DNA of 28,719 nt from Sphingopyxis macrogoltabida (GCA_003241685.1 QFPJ01000037.1:1-28719); one strand, 5' to 3'. Positions 8,992 through 17,686 are shown, counted from the first letter of the stretch. Program-made: numbers and translations. Notes: generated by a model not told the origin, from the sequence alone.

Positions 8992-10530
8992 ATGATCAAG
9001 CATGCGCTCAGCGTAACCCGTCAGGCCGATTTCGCGGCCTGGTATCAGGATGTCATTGCCGAAGCCGATCTTGCCGAGGAATCGGGCGTGCGCGGCTGTA
9101 TGGTGATCAAGCCGTGGGGCTATGGCATATGGGAACGCATCCAGACGGTGATGGACGCCGCGATCAAGGATGCGGGCGTCCAGAATGCCTATTTCCCGCT
9201 GTTCATCCCCTTGAGCTTCTTTGAAAAGGAAGCCGACCATGTCGATGGTTTCGCGAAGGAAATGGCGGTCGTCACCCACCACCGCCTGATCGCCGACGGG
9301 AGTCCGGAAGGCAGGGGCAAGCTGGTCCCGGACCCCGAGGCGAAGCTGGAGGAGCCGCTGATCGTCCGCCCGACGTCCGAAACGGTGATCGGCGCGGCGA
9401 TGAGCCGCTGGGTCCAGAGCTGGCGCGATCTGCCGCTGAAGGTCAACCAGTGGGCCAATGTCGTGCGCTGGGAAATGCGCACGCGCATGTTCCTGCGGAC
9501 CAGCGAGTTTCTGTGGCAGGAAGGCCATACCGCCCACGCCGACCGCGACGACGCGATGGCGGAAACGCTGCGCGCGCTGGAAATGTACCGCGCTTTTGCC
9601 GAAGACGTGCTGGCGATGCCCGTCATCGCGGGCGAGAAGCCGGAGAATGAGCGCTTTCCGGGCGCCGTCGCGACCTATTCGATCGAGGCGATGATGCAGG
9701 ACGGCAAGGCGTTGCAGGCCGGCACCTCGCATTATCTGGGCACCGGCTTCGCCGAGGCGGCCAACATCCGCTATCAGGACAGGGACGGCGGCCACAGCCT
9801 GTGCCACACGACGAGCTGGGGCACGTCGACGCGCATGATCGGCGGCGTCATCATGACGCATGGCGACGATGACGGCCTGCGCTGTCCGCCGCGCATCGCG
9901 CCGCACCAGATCGTCATCGTGCCGATGCTGCGCGACAATGAGGAGGACGCCGCGATCCTCGATTATTGCCGCGATCTGGAGGCGAAGCTGAAGGCGCTCG
10001 ACGCGTTCCGCGAGCCGCTGCGCGTGCTGTTCGACACCGGCGCGAACAAGGCGCAGACCAAGCGCTGGGGCTGGGTCAAGAAGGGCGCGCCGCTGATCGT
10101 CGAGGTCGGCCCGCGCGACGTGGCGGGCGGCAATGTCGCGGTGATCCGCCGCGACCGGCTGTATCAGGACAGCGGCAAGCTCGATACGGCGTTCGTCGCG
10201 AAGGATGATTTCGTTGCGGCCGCGGTCGCGACGCTGGAGGATATTCAGGCGAGCCTGCATGCCGAAGCGAAGGAACGGCTGTACGCCAACATCCGCCGCG
10301 ACGTCACCGATCTGAAGGCGCACTTCGCGGGCGACGATAAATTCACCGGCTGGGCCGAGGTGCAATGGTCGCGCCCGACCGGCGCGGTGCTGGACGGGAT
10401 CGTCGAGCAGCTCAAGGCGTTGAAACTGACGATGCGCAACACGCCGCTGGATGCCGCGCCCGCCGACGGCGCCTGCTTCTTCACCGGCGAACCGGCGGTC
10501 GAGCGCGTGCTGATCGGACGCACATATTGA
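8992..10530 (+). CDS. proS: Prolyl-tRNA synthetase, archaeal/eukaryote-type
   Basis: A 512-residue class II aminoacyl-tRNA synthetase charging tRNA-Pro. It opens with the family's ADFAAWYQDVI and GCMVIKPWGYGIWE. RPTSET (126-131) and FLRTSEFLWQEGHTAH (167-182, motif 2) form the active site. APHQIVIVPM begins the anticodon-binding domain at about residue 303. The editing insert (INS domain) of the standard bacterial enzyme is absent. Instead there is an extra C-terminal domain ending in a terminal Tyr (VLIGRTY), diagnostic of the archaeal/eukaryotic (type 3) architecture. Its zinc-ligand Cys set looks reduced: only one Cys is visible in the last 60 residues. Because INS is missing, a separate deacylase elsewhere may edit Ala-tRNA-Pro (inference). 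Confidence 0.95.
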   Translation: MIKHALSVTRQADFAAWYQDVIAEADLAEESGVRGCMVIKPWGYGIWERIQTVMDAAIKDAGVQNAYFPLFIPLSFFEKEADHVDGFAKEMAVVTHHRLIADGSPEGRGKLVPDPEAKLEEPLIVRPTSETVIGAAMSRWVQSWRDLPLKVNQWANVVRWEMRTRMFLRTSEFLWQEGHTAHADRDDAMAETLRALEMYRAFAEDVLAMPVIAGEKPENERFPGAVATYSIEAMMQDGKALQAGTSHYLGTGFAEAANIRYQDRDGGHSLCHTTSWGTSTRMIGGVIMTHGDDDGLRCPPRIAPHQIVIVPMLRDNEEDAAILDYCRDLEAKLKALDAFREPLRVLFDTGANKAQTKRWGWVKKGAPLIVEVGPRDVAGGNVAVIRRDRLYQDSGKLDTAFVAKDDFVAAAVATLEDIQASLHAEAKERLYANIRRDVTDLKAHFAGDDKFTGWAEVQWSRPTGAVLDGIVEQLKALKLTMRNTPLDAAPADGACFFTGEPAVERVLIGRTY

Positions 10531-10588
10531 CGCTTTGGTTAGCCGCGCCGAAACCGTGAATGTCATTCGTTGCGAACGGAAATTCTGT

Positions 10589-10594
10589 TATGAT
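10589..10594 (+). promoter_or_regulatory. Possible -10 element upstream of secreted-protein gene
   Basis: TATGAT at 10589-10594 is a near-consensus -10 hexamer about 85 bases before the next start codon, with a poor TTCGTT 17 bases upstream as the -35. It lies in the 150-base gap after proS (10531-10680), which otherwise holds only the ribosome-binding region (AGGGGAG at 10666-10672). It is called on position and the hexamer only. Confidence 0.3.
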
Positions 10595-10680
10595 CCCCCT
10601 TGAGAGCCCGTCTGAATAGCGGGCCGCGTATTGCGAGCGGTGGGGTCGTTTCCGCGCGCGCTGACAGGGGAGTGATGATG

Positions 10681-11412
10681 ATGCGTAGCATGATGACGGC
10701 ATTGACCGCGGTTTCTCTGGTCGGGGCGGGCATCGCCCCGGTGCATGCGAAGACACCGGGCGGTCTGTCCGATCTGGTCGGCGCCCGGGCGCCCGGCGCG
10801 GAAAGCGAGATGCAGAGCCGCGGTTACACGATGCACGGCTTTAAGAATGGCGGCCAATATTGGTGGAACGGCGACAGCGACACCTGTGTCCGCGTGGTCG
10901 TCAACGAAGGGCGCTATGCCTCCGTCGACAAGGCGGACGCGAGCGATTGCGGCAAGGGTGGCGGCGGCAATGCGGCGGCCGCGGTCGGCGCGATCGCCGC
11001 GGTCGGCCTGATCGCCGCGCTGGCCAGTCACAAGAAGAAGCATGGCGATGATCATGGCGGCGCCAATCACGACGACGAATATTCGCGCGGCTACAATGAC
11101 GGGCTTTATGGCGGTTCCTATGATCGCAACGACAGCGAGGGTTATCACGACGGCTTTATGGCCGGCGAGGCCGAAGCATCCAATCGGCGTGCCGCAACGC
11201 GCCCCTATGCACGCGGCGGTTCCGACGCGGGACGCAGCGCGTGCGAACGCCGCGCCGATGAATATCAGAGCGCCCCACGGGGCAGCAGTGTCGTGGTCAG
11301 TCAGCGCGACCGGAACGGCAACCACGTCTATACGATGGCAACCGGCGGCTATCGTTCGGTCTGCACCGCCGACCCCGCGGGCCGCGTCATCGACATCCAG
11401 CCTTATTATTGA
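10681..11412 (+). CDS. Secreted or membrane-anchored protein of unknown function with GYxDG repeats
   Basis: A 243-residue protein I do not recognise. Residues 1-23 form a signal peptide ending VHA. A globular part with a YWWNGDSDTCVRVVVNEGRYASV segment (about 60-82) carries Cys69 and Cys90. An Ala/Gly-rich hydrophobic stretch (97-116) is followed by HKKKH, resembling a glycine-zipper membrane segment. A Gly/Asp/Tyr-rich region follows with two copies of a GYxDG(L/F) motif (137-144 and 154-162). The C-terminal domain has two more Cys and a VYTMATGGYRSVC segment. Three consecutive ATGs occur (10675, 10678, 10681); the last is chosen because it lies eight bases after GGAG. Envelope location is likely; the function is unknown. 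Confidence 0.75.
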   Translation: MRSMMTALTAVSLVGAGIAPVHAKTPGGLSDLVGARAPGAESEMQSRGYTMHGFKNGGQYWWNGDSDTCVRVVVNEGRYASVDKADASDCGKGGGGNAAAAVGAIAAVGLIAALASHKKKHGDDHGGANHDDEYSRGYNDGLYGGSYDRNDSEGYHDGFMAGEAEASNRRAATRPYARGGSDAGRSACERRADEYQSAPRGSSVVVSQRDRNGNHVYTMATGGYRSVCTADPAGRVIDIQPYY

Positions 11413-11460
11413 GTCCGCGATGGGGGTGACGCGCCGTGCGTTGCCCCCTATCAACGGCTC

Positions 11461-13758
11461 ATGCCACGCAAAATACAGTCCGGACTGCCGACACGCGACC
11501 AGATCATGCGCTTTATCGCCGACAGCCCAGGCGCGGTCGGCAAGCGCGAGATCGCCAAGCATTTCGGGTTGCACGGCGCCGACAAGATCGCGCTGAAGGC
11601 GCTGCTGAAGGACATGACCGACGAGGGGATCGTCGACATGGCGCCGGGGCGGGCGTTCCACAAGCATGGCGGATTGCCCAAGGTCACGGTGCTGCGCGTC
11701 GCGGCGGTCGAGGGCGATGCGGTGTGGGCGGTGCCCGACCGCTGGGAAGGCAGCGCGCCGCCGCCGCGGCTGCGGGTGATGGAAAAGGGGCGCAAGGGCG
11801 CGCTGGGCATCGGCGACCGCATTCTGGCGCGGACCGAGGAGCGCGGCGCCGGCCATGTCGCGCATCCGATGAAAAAGCTGCAATCGGGCGGCGAAAGCAT
11901 CATCGGCGTGCTGGTCGCCGACACCGGGCCGGGCGGCAAGACGATGACCTGGCTGCGCCCCGCCGACAAGCGCGCGCGTTTCGATTTCGCGGTGGCCGAC
12001 ATGGGCGACGCGGCGATCGGCGACCTGGTCCGCGCCGAACTGTCGGGGCGCGGCCCCGCGACCAAGGCGCGGGTGATCGACCGCATCGGCGACCCCTTCG
12101 CGCCGCGTTCGCTGAGCATGATCGCGATCGCGAAGCACGAGATTCCGCACGTCTTCGGCGAAGAAACGATCGCCGAAGCCGAACGCGCCGCCAAGCTGGC
12201 GCTTACCCCCGACGGGCGCGAGGATTTGCGCGACCTGCCGATCCTGGCGATCGATCCGCGCGACGCGCGCGACCATGACGATGCGGTGTGGGCGGCTCCG
12301 GACGAGGATGACAAGAACAAGGGCGGCTATCGCGCGATCGTCGCGATTGCCGACGTCAGCTATTATGTCCGCCCCGACGGGGCGCTCGACCGCGAGGCGC
12401 GGCGGCGCGGCAACAGCGTCTATTTCCCCGACCAGGTCGTGCCGATGCTGCCCGAAACGCTGTCGGCGGGCGTCTGTTCGCTGAAGGCCGGCGCGGACCG
12501 GGCGGCGATGGCCTGTCATCTGGTCATCGACCGGCATGGCAAGGTGACGTCATGGCGTTTCACGCGCGCGCTGGTGCGGCTGCGCGCCAACATCGCCTAT
12601 GAAGACGCGCAGGCGGCTTATGACGCCGATGCGCCGCGCGACGGGTGGGACGAGGACGTCCTGCCCGCGCTGAAGCAGCTCTGGGGTTGCTGGACCCTGC
12701 TGGCCAGGGCGCGCGCCGCGCGGGCGCCGCTCGACCTCGATCTGCCCGAGCGGCAGGTGATCCTGGACGAAAAGGGCGGCATCGCCGAAATCCGCGTGCG
12801 CGAGCGGCTCGACGCCCACCGGCTGATCGAGGATTATATGATCGCGGCCAATGTCGCGGCGGCGAAGGCGCTGGAGGCGAAGAAATCGCCGGTCATGTAC
12901 CGCATTCACGAACCGCCGAGCCGCGAGAAGCTGGTCAGCCTGAAGGATTATCTCGAAACCTTCGACCAGAAATTCGCGCTGGGGCAGGTGGTGACGCCCG
13001 CGTTGTTCAACCGCCTGATCGACGGTTTTTCGGGCGACGACCGCCTGCCCGAGATCATGGAGGCGATTCTGCGGAGCCAGACCCAGGCCTATTACGGCCC
13101 CGCCAATGCCGGGCATTTCGGCCTCGCGCTGGGCAGCTACGCGCATTTCACCTCGCCGATCCGCCGCTATGCCGACCTGATCGTCCACCGCGCGCTGGTC
13201 GACAGCTATCGGCTGGAAGTGCCTGGAAAGCCGAAGAATCTCCCCGAACGGACCGGGCTGGGCGAGGCCGATGCCAAGGGGCTGTCGCGCATCGGCGAGA
13301 CGATCAGCGGGCTTGAACGCCGCGCGATGGAGGCCGAGCGCGAGACCATCGACCGCTATGTCGCGGCCTATCTTGCGACCCGGGTCGGCGAAATCGTGCC
13401 CGCGCGGATCACCGGAGTGCAGCCGTTCGGTTTCTTCGCGACTGTCGACGGGCTGGGCGGCGACGGGCTGGTGCCGGTATCAACGCTGGGCAGCGAACGC
13501 TTTTTCTATGACGAGGCGGCGCGCACGCTGGACAGCGAGCATGGGCGGGTCAGCTATGCGGTCGGCCAGCGGCTGGACCTGCGGTTGATGGAGGCGAACC
13601 CGGTCAGCGGGTCACTACGCTTCGAACTGCCCGACGCGCCCGAGGGCGGGTTCCGCAGCCGCCCGCCGCGCCGCGACGGCGTGAAGAAGGCGGGCAAGCA
13701 TATGGCCGGCAAGCGGGGCCGGCCGGCGAATATCCGGCATCAGGGACGGAAGCGCTAG
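11461..13758 (+). CDS. rnr: Ribonuclease R
   Basis: A 765-residue 3'-5' exoribonuclease of the RNase II/R family, degrading structured RNA. An N-terminal winged-helix-like segment (residues about 12-60) and cold-shock-like domains precede the RNB catalytic domain. Its Mg-binding acidic motif is IDPRDARDHDDAVW, with D265, D271, D273 and D274 in the expected positions. PDQVVPMLPETLSAGVCSL and the ENIL-type basic and acidic helices follow. YAHFTSPIRRYADLIVHR (near residue 560) is the family signature. An S1 RNA-binding domain spans about 641-715 and a Lys/Arg-rich tail ends the protein (GRPANIRHQGRKR). The length and S1-plus-basic tail favour RNase R over RNase II. There is no strong ribosome-binding site before the ATG. 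Confidence 0.95.
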   Translation: MPRKIQSGLPTRDQIMRFIADSPGAVGKREIAKHFGLHGADKIALKALLKDMTDEGIVDMAPGRAFHKHGGLPKVTVLRVAAVEGDAVWAVPDRWEGSAPPPRLRVMEKGRKGALGIGDRILARTEERGAGHVAHPMKKLQSGGESIIGVLVADTGPGGKTMTWLRPADKRARFDFAVADMGDAAIGDLVRAELSGRGPATKARVIDRIGDPFAPRSLSMIAIAKHEIPHVFGEETIAEAERAAKLALTPDGREDLRDLPILAIDPRDARDHDDAVWAAPDEDDKNKGGYRAIVAIADVSYYVRPDGALDREARRRGNSVYFPDQVVPMLPETLSAGVCSLKAGADRAAMACHLVIDRHGKVTSWRFTRALVRLRANIAYEDAQAAYDADAPRDGWDEDVLPALKQLWGCWTLLARARAARAPLDLDLPERQVILDEKGGIAEIRVRERLDAHRLIEDYMIAANVAAAKALEAKKSPVMYRIHEPPSREKLVSLKDYLETFDQKFALGQVVTPALFNRLIDGFSGDDRLPEIMEAILRSQTQAYYGPANAGHFGLALGSYAHFTSPIRRYADLIVHRALVDSYRLEVPGKPKNLPERTGLGEADAKGLSRIGETISGLERRAMEAERETIDRYVAAYLATRVGEIVPARITGVQPFGFFATVDGLGGDGLVPVSTLGSERFFYDEAARTLDSEHGRVSYAVGQRLDLRLMEANPVSGSLRFELPDAPEGGFRSRPPRRDGVKKAGKHMAGKRGRPANIRHQGRKR

Positions 13759-13804
13759 CATCGATCGTCGCGGCGAGAATCTTTGCCGGCGACGCGAGAT
13801 TTCT

Positions 13805-13818
13805 GACCGGCGCCGGTC
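13805..13818. terminator. Palindrome between convergent rnr and usp genes
   Basis: GACCGGC followed directly by its complement GCCGGTC is a perfect 14-base palindrome. It sits in the 87-base gap between the convergent ends of rnr and the universal stress gene, with another CGGCCG...CGGCCG pair just after it. No T-tract is present, so a role in termination is only suggested by location. Confidence 0.3.
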
Positions 13819-13845
13819 GGCCGCAGCCATGCCGGCCGCGCCGGT

Positions 13846-14301
13846 TCAGCTCAGCGCGTCGAGCCGGCCGATTTCGATGCCGCCCGGCACCAGCATGACC
13901 GGGCACGGCAGCTTTCCGGCGTCATGGCCGGTGAAGTCGGCGACCAGCGGGCCGGGCGCGCCGCTGGCGGCGGTCGCCAGAACCAGCGCCGCGATCTCGT
14001 CATTGTCGGCGATCACCTCGCGCACGACTTCCGCGGGTTTCCCCGATTTGATCAGGATCTGCGGCGTCACATTGGCTTCCTGAACCACCGCTTCGGCGGC
14101 GGCGGCGGCGAGTTGTTCGGCATGTTCGCGCGCCTCGGCCTCGATCGTTGCCTGAACGCCGCCGAAGGCGACGAAATCCTGGGGCGGGATGATCGCCAGC
14201 ACGGCGACGCCGCCGCCCGTGCGCGCCGCGCGCCGCGCCGCGAAGCGCAGCGCGATGCCGGCTTCGGGGCTGTCGTCGATGACCACCAGATATGTCCGCA
14301 T
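13846..14301 (-). CDS. Universal stress protein, UspA family
   Basis: A 151-residue single-domain protein. The first strand MRTYLVVIDDSPEAGIALRFAARRA carries the conserved Asp of the nucleotide-binding fold. A long helix rich in Ala/Glu follows (AEAREHAEQLAAAAAEAV), then the IKSGKPAEVVREVI segment. The C-terminal part (LATAASGAPGPLVADFTG...CPVMLVPGGI) resembles, but does not perfectly match, the GxxG...GS/T ATP-binding loop of ATP-binding Usps, so nucleotide binding is uncertain. The start is this ATG because GGGAGAGGGG lies at good spacing; the longer open frame upstream lacks homology. It diverges from pdhC. Confidence 0.88.
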   Translation of the reverse strand: MRTYLVVIDDSPEAGIALRFAARRAARTGGGVAVLAIIPPQDFVAFGGVQATIEAEAREHAEQLAAAAAEAVVQEANVTPQILIKSGKPAEVVREVIADNDEIAALVLATAASGAPGPLVADFTGHDAGKLPCPVMLVPGGIEIGRLDALS

Positions 14302-14423
14302 CGCCCCGACCCCTCTCCCGCGCTGCCAAGGCGCGAAGAGTGCGTCACATTCGTATGAAAGGCAAGCGGCCCGGCTGGACCTTCGCCAAAGCAATGCTTA
14401 TGGCGGGGGAAGCAAACCGTAAC

Positions 14424-14440
14424 GGCAGGCGGCGCCTGCC
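14424..14440 (+). promoter_or_regulatory. Small hairpin in pdhC 5' leader
   Basis: GGCAGGC, a GGC loop, and GCCTGCC form a perfect 7-bp stem 25 bases before the pdhC start codon. It lies in the 164-base divergent gap with the stress-protein gene (14302-14465), where both promoters must lie although no convincing -35/-10 pair stands out. It might affect pdhC translation, but it could also be chance in GC-rich DNA. Confidence 0.25.
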
Positions 14441-14465
14441 CCATGGGATAGGGACACGCCTGCAC

Positions 14466-15791
14466 ATGCCGATCGAACTCAAGATGCCCGCTCTTTCACC
14501 GACGATGGAGGAGGGCACGCTCGCCAAATGGCTGGTGAAGGAGGGCGACAAGGTGCAGTCGGGCGACCTGCTTGCCGAGATCGAAACCGACAAGGCGACG
14601 ATGGAATTCGAGGCGATCGACGAAGGCACGATCGCGCAGATACTGGTCGCCGAAGGCACCGACAATGTGAAGGTCGGCACCGTGATCGCCGTGATCGCGG
14701 GCGACGATGAGGATGCGTCGAGCGCGAAGGCGGCGCCCGCGCCCGCGCCGGCGGCCAAGGAAGAAGAGCAGACGGAAGCGGCGGAAGAACCCGCCGCGAA
14801 AACTTCCGACGCGCCCGCACCCCCGCCGGCAAAGGCCGCCGAAAGCGCGCCCGCGCCGGCGGAAAAGGGCGACCGGATCAAGGCAAGCCCGCTCGCGAGG
14901 CGCCTGGCGGCCGAACAGGGCATCGACCTGAAGGGCCTGACCGGCACCGGCCCCGGCGGCCGCATCGTCAAGGCCGATCTGGAAGGCGCGCCGACCGGCA
15001 CGGCCGCGCCCGCCGCCGCTGCTGCTCCCGCCGCTTCGGCGCCCGCCGCCGCCGCTCCGGCCGCCACGCCCGCGCCCGCGGGCGTCCTGCCCGATTTCGG
15101 CATCCCGCATGAGGACGAGAAGCTGAGCGGCATGCGCAAGACGATCGCGCGCCGGCTGAGCCAGTCGATGCAGGAGGCGCCGCACATCTACCTGACCGTC
15201 GACATCCGGCTCGACGCGCTGCTCAAGCTGCGCGGCGAACTCAACGCCAGCCTGGAGGGCCGGGGCGTCAAGCTGAGCGTCAACGACATGCTGATCAAGG
15301 CGCTGGCGGTTGCGCTCGACCGCGTGCCGCAATGCAATGTCAGCTTCGGCGGCGACGTGATGCGCTTTTACAAGCGCGCCGACATTTCGGTCGCGGTCAG
15401 CATCCCCGGCGGCCTGATCACCCCGATCATCACCGACGCGGGCGCCAAGTCGCTGTCGAAGATTTCGGCCGAAATGGCCGAACTCGCGGGCCGCGCCAAG
15501 GAAGGCAAGCTGAAGCCCGAGGAATATCAGGGCGGCACCGCCAGCATCTCCAACATGGGGATGATGGGGATCAAGCAGTTCACCGCCGTCATCAACCCGC
15601 CGCAGGCGATGATCATGGCGATCGGCGCGGGCGAGAAGCGCCCCTATGTGGTCGACGGCGCGCTCGCGATCGCGACCGTCATGTCCGCCACGGGCAGCTT
15701 CGACCACCGCGCGATCGATGGCGCCGACGGCGCGCTGCTCATGAAGACTTTCAAGGAACTGGTGGAGAACCCGCTGGGGCTGGTGGCTTAA
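14466..15791 (+). CDS. pdhC: Pyruvate dehydrogenase E2 (dihydrolipoamide acetyltransferase)
   Basis: A 441-residue E2 that transfers acetyl groups to CoA in the pyruvate dehydrogenase complex. It has one N-terminal lipoyl domain (MPIELKMPALSPTMEEGTL) with the lipoylated lysine at K43 in EIETDKATMEFEA. A long Ala/Pro/Glu linker is followed by the peripheral-subunit-binding domain (KASPLARRLAAEQGIDLKGL with GTGPGGRIVKADLE). A second Ala/Pro linker leads to the catalytic core, whose active site is DHRAIDG (H414, D418). The MPALSPTM opening is typical of alphaproteobacterial/mitochondrial PDH E2 rather than the 2-oxoglutarate enzyme. E1 genes are not adjacent here; E3 follows after a small orphan gene. 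Its start ATG has only a weak ribosome-binding site. Confidence 0.94.
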   Translation: MPIELKMPALSPTMEEGTLAKWLVKEGDKVQSGDLLAEIETDKATMEFEAIDEGTIAQILVAEGTDNVKVGTVIAVIAGDDEDASSAKAAPAPAPAAKEEEQTEAAEEPAAKTSDAPAPPPAKAAESAPAPAEKGDRIKASPLARRLAAEQGIDLKGLTGTGPGGRIVKADLEGAPTGTAAPAAAAAPAASAPAAAAPAATPAPAGVLPDFGIPHEDEKLSGMRKTIARRLSQSMQEAPHIYLTVDIRLDALLKLRGELNASLEGRGVKLSVNDMLIKALAVALDRVPQCNVSFGGDVMRFYKRADISVAVSIPGGLITPIITDAGAKSLSKISAEMAELAGRAKEGKLKPEEYQGGTASISNMGMMGIKQFTAVINPPQAMIMAIGAGEKRPYVVDGALAIATVMSATGSFDHRAIDGADGALLMKTFKELVENPLGLVA

Positions 15792-15805
15792 CTCGCGGGG
15801 GTGTG

Positions 15806-16258
15806 ATGTTCGAAGACATCGACGGGAATCGCTATTTTGCTGACAAGATAGTGAGAGTTTCGAAGTCGCAGGATCGCGGTGTTCGAGATGGTCTAGCCAG
15901 ATTTGAGCACCAAGTCTGGATTCTCGGACAAGAAGAGCCCGTTTGGGTCGACTTCCGCTGGATCGAAAATATCGAGAACACACAGGGCCGAGTGATGCCT
16001 TGTAGTAGCGGCTATTTTCTCGTCGATTTCAGCAACGATCTTGGCAATCCCGAACTGGTTCCTGTAGTTGGATGGCTCGTTCCACTTACGAACAATGGCG
16101 ATCTGATCCCAATAACGACGAGCGGAATAAATAACGGAAACGCTGGTAATTTACTCCCGATATTGCATCCGGACGGCAAGGTAAGCGAGTGGGATCGCTG
16201 GCACGCTTCGCTTGAGGAATGCATTTCAGTATATGCAGAAGAGCGAAAAAATGGCTGA
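15806..16258 (+). CDS. Low-GC orphan protein inside the PDH operon
   Basis: A 150-residue protein I do not recognise. It begins MFEDIDGNRYFADKIVRVSK, has no signal peptide or membrane helix, and looks like a small soluble alpha/beta protein rich in aromatic and acidic residues (QVWILGQEEPVWVDFRWIEN, then SGYFLVDFSNDLGNP). Hand counts over 15841-16200 give about 50% GC, against about 65% in a sampled stretch of pdhC, and codons such as AAT, ATA and TTA are unusually common. It starts 14 bases after pdhC and overlaps lpdA by eight bases, so its 3' end supplies the lpdA ribosome-binding region. A GGGGGTGTG sequence precedes its ATG. Composition suggests recent acquisition. Its function is unknown. 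Confidence 0.75.
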   Translation: MFEDIDGNRYFADKIVRVSKSQDRGVRDGLARFEHQVWILGQEEPVWVDFRWIENIENTQGRVMPCSSGYFLVDFSNDLGNPELVPVVGWLVPLTNNGDLIPITTSGINNGNAGNLLPILHPDGKVSEWDRWHASLEECISVYAEERKNG

Positions 16259-17666
16259 CACCAACTACGACCTCATCGTCCTCGGTTCGGGGCCCGGCGG
16301 CTATGTCGCGGCGATCCGTGCGGCGCAGCTCGGGCTGAAAACGGCGATCGTCGAGCGCGAGCTGCTCGGCGGCATCTGCCTCAACTGGGGGTGCATTCCG
16401 ACCAAGGCGCTGCTGCGGTCGGCCGAAATCTATCATTATATGAGCCATGCGGGCGATTATGGGCTGAAAGCGGCGGAGATCAGCGCCGATATCGATGCGG
16501 TGGTGAAGCGGTCGCGCGGGGTCGCGAAGCAGCTCAATCAGGGCGTCACGCACCTGATGAAGAAGCACAAGATCACGGTGCACATGGGCACCGGCAAGCT
16601 GACCGCGCCGGGCAAGCTGGAGGTGACGGGCGAGAAGGGGGCCGAGACCCTGACCGCGAAGAATATCATCGTCGCGACGGGCGCCCGCGCCCGCGACCTG
16701 CCGTTTGCGCCCGCCGACGGCAAGCGCATCTGGACCTATCGCCACGCGCTCGTCCCGCCCGAAATGCCGAAGAAATTACTCGTCATTGGATCGGGTGCGA
16801 TCGGGATCGAGTTCGCGAGCTTCTACAGCGATATGGGCGTCGACGTGACCGTGGTCGAAATGCTCGACCGCCTTGTGCCCGTCGAGGATGCCGATGTATC
16901 GGCCTTCCTTGAAAAGGCGCTCAAGAAGCAGGGCATGACCATCTATACCGGCGCCGGGGTCGAGGAACTGAAGGCGACTGCGACGGGTGTCTCTGCCAAG
17001 ATCAAGGGCAAGGACGGCAAGGTCGAATCCGCCGAGTTCAGCCACGCGATCGTCGCGATCGGCATCGTCCCGAACACCGAGAATATCGGGCTCGAAGCCT
17101 TGGGCGTGAAGACGACCAAGGGCCATATCGACACCGACGCGATGTGCCGCACCAACGTCCCCGGCATCTGGGCGATCGGCGACGTCACCGCGCCGCCGTG
17201 GCTGGCGCACAAGGCGATGCACGAATCGATCATCGCGGTCGAGGCGATCGCCGCCGAAGCCGGTAACAAGGATGTCCATCCGCACGCGATGGACGTTCGC
17301 AACATCCCCGGCTGCACCTATTGCCGCCCGCAGATCGCCAGCGTCGGGCTGACCGAAGCGAAGGCGAAGGAGCTGGGGTATGAGGTCAAGGCCGGCACCT
17401 TCCCCTTCATCGGCAACGGCAAGGCGATCGCGCTGGGCGAGGCCGAAGGCTTCACCAAGACGGTGTTCGATGCCAAGACCGGCGAACTGCTGGGCGCCCA
17501 CATGATCGGCGCCGAAGTCACCGAACTGATCCAGGGCTATACGATCGGCAAGACCGCCGAACTGGTCGAGGATGATTTCATCGGCACCGTCTTCCCGCAC
17601 CCGACGCTGAGCGAGACGATGCACGAGGGCGTGCTGGCCGCGTTCGGACGGCCGCTGCATATCTAG
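16251..17666 (+). CDS. lpdA: Dihydrolipoamide dehydrogenase (E3)
   Basis: A 471-residue flavoprotein that reoxidises the lipoyl groups of 2-oxo acid dehydrogenase complexes with NAD. The FAD-binding GxGxxG is in VLGSGPGGYVAAI near the N-terminus. The redox disulfide is C43/C48 in GGICLNWGCIPTKALL. The NAD-binding GSGAIGIEFASFY follows, then the second FAD motif WAIGDVTAPPWLAHKA. The C-terminal catalytic dyad is H450 and E455 in FPHPTLSE. Linkage to pdhC indicates the PDH complex, though E3 is often shared with other complexes. The start is the ATG at 16251, which overlaps the orphan gene; the upstream in-frame ATG at 16212 would add 13 non-homologous residues. Only a weak AGAAGAG precedes the start. 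Confidence 0.95.
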   Translation: MADTNYDLIVLGSGPGGYVAAIRAAQLGLKTAIVERELLGGICLNWGCIPTKALLRSAEIYHYMSHAGDYGLKAAEISADIDAVVKRSRGVAKQLNQGVTHLMKKHKITVHMGTGKLTAPGKLEVTGEKGAETLTAKNIIVATGARARDLPFAPADGKRIWTYRHALVPPEMPKKLLVIGSGAIGIEFASFYSDMGVDVTVVEMLDRLVPVEDADVSAFLEKALKKQGMTIYTGAGVEELKATATGVSAKIKGKDGKVESAEFSHAIVAIGIVPNTENIGLEALGVKTTKGHIDTDAMCRTNVPGIWAIGDVTAPPWLAHKAMHESIIAVEAIAAEAGNKDVHPHAMDVRNIPGCTYCRPQIASVGLTEAKAKELGYEVKAGTFPFIGNGKAIALGEAEGFTKTVFDAKTGELLGAHMIGAEVTELIQGYTIGKTAELVEDDFIGTVFPHPTLSETMHEGVLAAFGRPLHI

Positions 17667-17686
17667 GCGCGGCGGGGCACCCTGCC

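Noticed and set aside
15792..16258. Orphan gene as a pseudogene or sequencing artefact
   Set aside because: The frame is open over 150 codons, joins both neighbours with plausible start and stop overlap, and has a coherent amino-acid composition, so a real but foreign-looking gene is more likely.
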